From contig JAQGDQ010001929.1 of NCBI GenBank assembly GCA_030141605.1, positions 1 through 20,717 of the forward strand: 20,717 nucleotides of DNA. Direction: 5' to 3'. Numbering within the stretch: position 1 is the first letter of the stretch; every line of letters begins with the position of its first letter. The position numbers and the translations under genes were made by a program. Positions 18,278 through 20,717 of the stretch are shown one piece after another. The notes under the pieces were generated by a model, which saw only the letters and a list, made by a program, of their open reading frames with translations, ran no database searches and was not told the DNA's origin. The stretch is from Tubiluchus corallicola. Lineage: Eukaryota > Priapulida > Priapulimorpha > Priapulimorphida > Tubiluchidae.

Positions 18278-18454
18278 ATGTCCATAGATTCAAAAACACA
18301 GAAGCTCTTTGACGCCTATAAACATTGCTTAGAACTCAACCCACCTTTCATTATTGACAGCAATACTATCAACAGCCTGTTAGCTAGAAACACACAGACC
18401 ACCACTGCACTGATGAATGAGCAAATTTTATTAATACCAATGCAGCAGTTGTGA
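18278..18454 (+). CDS. Weak small ORF, 58 aa
   Basis: The ORF begins at ATG, with an in-frame TAA upstream at 18266-18268, and ends at TGA at 18452-18454. The peptide has ordinary, non-repetitive composition (starts MSIDSKTQKLFDAYKHCLEL, ends ILLIPMQQL). No family, signal peptide or membrane segment is recognised. It could be a gene or transposon fragment next to the minisatellite, or chance. Confidence 0.22.
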   Translation: MSIDSKTQKLFDAYKHCLELNPPFIIDSNTINSLLARNTQTTTALMNEQILLIPMQQL

Positions 18455-18763
18455 ACCGAATGTGACATTACAGGTACGGACTGGTGCTCGTCAAAATTAC
18501 AGTCAGGAAACTCATGAAATATGTATAATATTGTAATTTGTCTAGGGGCATCGAACTGCAGTCTATAGCCGCTGTGCTGATATGGACAGTGGTAGTTTTA
18601 ACACGGATGTGTGAAAGGATAGATAATGGATATTACGGATAATAATTATTTTGCAATGAAAGAGCCTTCGGTTGAAATATGTTGAGGTGTTTAACATCAC
18701 TGGATGATGGACAGACCGGAATTGTGAAGTTTTGAAATCATAATAATTTTAAAGAAATGCAAA
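18455..18763. other. Spacer, no gene seen
   Basis: Nothing recognised. Confidence 0.35.
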
Positions 18764-18845
18764 AAAGTCCAGACAAAGTCGGGATTTGAACTAGGGATCT
18801 TTCGCTTACAGTGCGAATGCCATACCATTGGACTACTCTACCGAA
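18764..18845 (-). mobile_element. tRNA-derived SINE head or tRNA pseudogene
   Basis: Read on the minus strand, the segment has AGTCCAATGGTATGGCATTCG, which resembles the D-arm/A-box of Gly/Glu-type tRNAs. A perfect 5-bp anticodon-type stem follows (TTCGC, 7-base loop ACTGTAA, GCGAA), then a B-box word AGTTCAAATCCCG. The base before the would-be anticodon is C instead of the universal T. The T-stem does not pair (CCTAG against CCCGA) and no 7-bp acceptor stem is found. It is therefore not a functional tRNA gene. Confidence 0.6.
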
Positions 18846-18997
18846 ATTCTACTGGTCATAGCTGAACAACTAAATTTAGCACCATGAAGTTTACTCAAGC
18901 AAGAGTAGTTAGTAACTAATTAGATAATTTTTGTAATTAGGTTAGGATGAATCACGTGACAGATGTCACAGTAAGACACGTCAGTTAGTCCAACGAC
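18846..18997. other. Short spacer before dispersed repeat copy 2
   Basis: Nothing clear is seen, apart from a short inverted pair AGTTAGTCC/ACGACTAAACT near 18982-19002 at the border of the dispersed repeat. Confidence 0.35.
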
Positions 18998-19550
18998 TAA
19001 ACTGCCCCATTTTAAGTCAGAGAAAAAGTATACATTTTAACACGATTAATACTACAAAAGCGTTTCTGATAATTAGATAATATATGAAAGACTTAACTAA
19101 CGACGGGCGAGCCCAACTGTTGATGACATCACAAACTAACATAATTTTCAACAGCAAAAATTATCCATGAGAGCGTTGCTCGTGTTTGCGAAAGTGAAAA
19201 TTGAAGTACAGTGCTACTGTAAGATGTTTAGTGTGTTGTGTTAAAACTAGGCAGGTTTTAAGATAAAAATTCAAATTTACGGCAGTGCTCACGCATGAGC
19301 AGGTAAACGTGTGTAATACGTCATAAAGTAACACATCTGAAATGAGAGGAACAGCACCTATTTTTGTGGAATGTGTATCAGAAATGCAGGCGCTAGTGCC
19401 CGTCTAACTAGCGAATGGCGAAATGCATGTAACAGTGAAGAACTAGTGACGCCAGCGTAAGTCATTTTTGAAAAAACAGTATGTTTCCTTTCAATATTTT
19501 AAAGAATAGATTGTTTTGAGCTGCACTTTAAGATTGGGTTTGGTTTTACA
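18998..19550 (+). repeat. Dispersed repeat family, copy 2 (unclassified)
   Basis: Related to 2781-3382 over its whole length in the same orientation, with scattered substitutions and small indels. A 46-base block at 19381-19426 is identical to 3161-3206 and includes the CGCTAGT/ACTAGCG hairpin. It lacks about 40 bp present in copy 1 after the GCG/GCC point near 19452. About 16 kb separate the copies and each is next to different sequence, which fits a dispersed element rather than a segmental duplication. The strand label is arbitrary. Confidence 0.88.
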
Positions 19551-20190
19551 AGCGTTTGTCAAAAACGAAACAAAGCAATGACGTCTGCATGCCACAAATA
19601 AACAGAAAAACGTTATTGATGGGTACAGCTGAGAAACAATACAACGCATGCGCCGACTAAATGTGGTATTTGGTCAGTCATTTGTGAGCTGTTGCAACAA
19701 AACAACCCTAGATCCTTCCGGTTCCACTGGCTTCTCTGCGGGCGGGGTGACACTTGAGGTCACCCCACTAAATTACTTGCCATTTCTGTCACTGTGCATA
19801 TAGTGCATTGCTACCTGTATAACTTTACAGAAAGTTTGATAATCAAACACGAAACGAAATGCATCATCTCTTTTTCTCAACCAAAATGGCCGGTGTGGCC
19901 AAAGCACTAGTGATGAATCCTAAAATACCTGAATTCAAATACCTTTGTCTAACTCATGTTGTATTTGCTGATTAACTCCTTACGCTTTAAAGCAATATGT
20001 CACCACGAGTTGTTCTTATTTTCATGTTTCTGGCCCAGTAACGCTTTTCACGGTTTCATAAGTTGGCCGGTATTTTTGGGTTTCCTGTAAATGATCTAAA
20101 ACATGGCACGACAACTTTTCAAAAAGGATCCACGAAACTTGTTCGCGTAGATTAATCTTTTAGAAATTTGTTGGTTTTTTGTGAATCTAA
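19551..20190. other. Spacer, no gene seen
   Basis: A perfect 8-bp inverted repeat GGGGTGAC (19744-19751) / GTCACCCC (19759-19766) with a 7-base loop is present. No coding domain or RNA gene is recognised. Confidence 0.4.
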
Positions 20191-20717
20191 GAATGATTCG
20201 GTTTCATGAGACAATCATGAGACTTCAAATTAATCATGAGACTATAATGAGACTTCAAATTAATCATGAGACTATCATGAGACTTTAAATTAATCATGAG
20301 ACCATCATGAGACCTCAAATTAATCACGAGACTATCATGAGACTTCAAATTAATCATGAGACTATCATGAGACTTCAAATTAATCACGAGACTATCATGA
20401 TACTTCAAATTAATCACGAGACTATCATGAGACTTCAAATTAATCATGAGACTATCACGAGACTTCAAATTAATCATGAGACTATCACGAGACTTCAAAT
20501 TAATCATGAGAGAATCATGAGACCTCAAATTAATCACGAGACTATCATGAGACTTCAAATTAATCACGAGACTATAATGAGACTTCAAATTAATCACGAG
20601 ACTATCATGATACTTCAAATTAATCACGAGACTATCATGAGACCTCAAATTAATCACGAGACTATCATGAGACTTCAAATTAATCATGAGACTATAATGA
20701 GACTTCAAATTAATCAC
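20191..20717. repeat. 30-bp minisatellite running off the window
   Basis: About 17.5 units of 30 bp, each ACTTCAAATTAATCA(T/C)GAG followed by ACTATCATGAG. TCATGAGACT occurs twice per unit, so the unit is built from two related parts. Most changes are T/C at the CATGAG or CACGAG position. Since 30 is a multiple of three, the minus strand stays open for 176 codons as a ten-residue repeat. The substitutions change residues freely (H/R/Y, K/R, M/V), which fits neutral drift more than protein selection. The array is cut by the window end, so its size is unknown. Confidence 0.95.

Noticed and set aside
17373-18278. 301-codon ORF with SQEHKSHESLTRAQ-type repeats
   Set aside because: It is created by a 28-bp tandem repeat lacking stops; the same peptide pattern appears in other frames (17342-17635, 17632-18312), which would not happen for a selected protein.
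18764-18845. Functional tRNA gene
   Set aside because: No acceptor stem, T-stem unpaired, and the conserved T before the anticodon is replaced.
20187-20717. 176-codon minus-strand ORF with ten-residue repeats
   Set aside because: The 30-bp unit automatically keeps the frame open. Substitutions alter residues freely and there is no signal or domain. It is cut by the window end, so it cannot be fully excluded.

Overview
The window looks like nuclear DNA of an animal, most likely an invertebrate; I cannot name the species. It is AT-rich and gene-poor, and most of it is tandem arrays and transposon debris. Signs of a eukaryote are AATAAA-type poly(A) signals behind coding stretches, splice-site-like exon borders, a LINE retrotransposon tail, tRNA-derived SINE pieces, a piggyBac-type element with TTAA duplications, and degenerate TTAGGG-like repeats. 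Nothing suggests operons, bacterial ribosome sites or CRISPR.

Layout. 1-880 holds no clear gene. 884-2118 is a ~26-bp minisatellite and 2345-2635 is three 97-bp tandem copies. 2781-3382 is one copy of an unrecognised dispersed repeat whose second copy lies at 18998-19550. 3958-4032 is TTAGGG-like sequence. 4258-4738 is the 3' end of a LINE. 5212-7717 is a 61-bp satellite of about 41 units with a local three-unit higher-order repeat. 8017-8877 is the best protein-coding stretch: a 286-residue single-exon ORF of unknown function with poly(A) signals behind it. 9649-9957 is a trinucleotide array. 10197-10421 (minus) is a good candidate terminal exon with an RRKR basic site and a cysteine-containing C-terminus. 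10459-10613 is pyrimidine-rich and 11371-11871 is a pentanucleotide array whose motif changes in blocks. 12057-13650 is a 76-bp minisatellite with a degenerate inverted piece upstream. 13945-14170 (minus) is a SINE-like copy. 15072-15160 (minus) is a possible exon with a thrombospondin type-1-like motif.

The most interesting part is 15335-17340. Two unrelated long inverted repeats lie about 0.7 kb apart. Each carries, on the minus strand of its left arm, a small stem directly followed by GAAA, and the second also keeps an intact CTGACGA in its right arm. This is the core layout of a hammerhead ribozyme as found in Penelope-like retroelements. A 626-bp piggyBac-like element sits in the left arm of the first repeat, and the uninterrupted right arm shows the empty TTAA site.

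17381-18203 is a 28-bp minisatellite, 18764-18845 (minus) a tRNA-like SINE head or tRNA pseudogene, and 20191-20717 a 30-bp minisatellite that runs off the window. The two minus-strand exon candidates could belong to one gene: the donor of the upstream one and the acceptor of the downstream one are both phase 0. No connecting exon was found, so this is only a possibility. Long ORFs inside the arrays are judged to be by-products of repeat structure.
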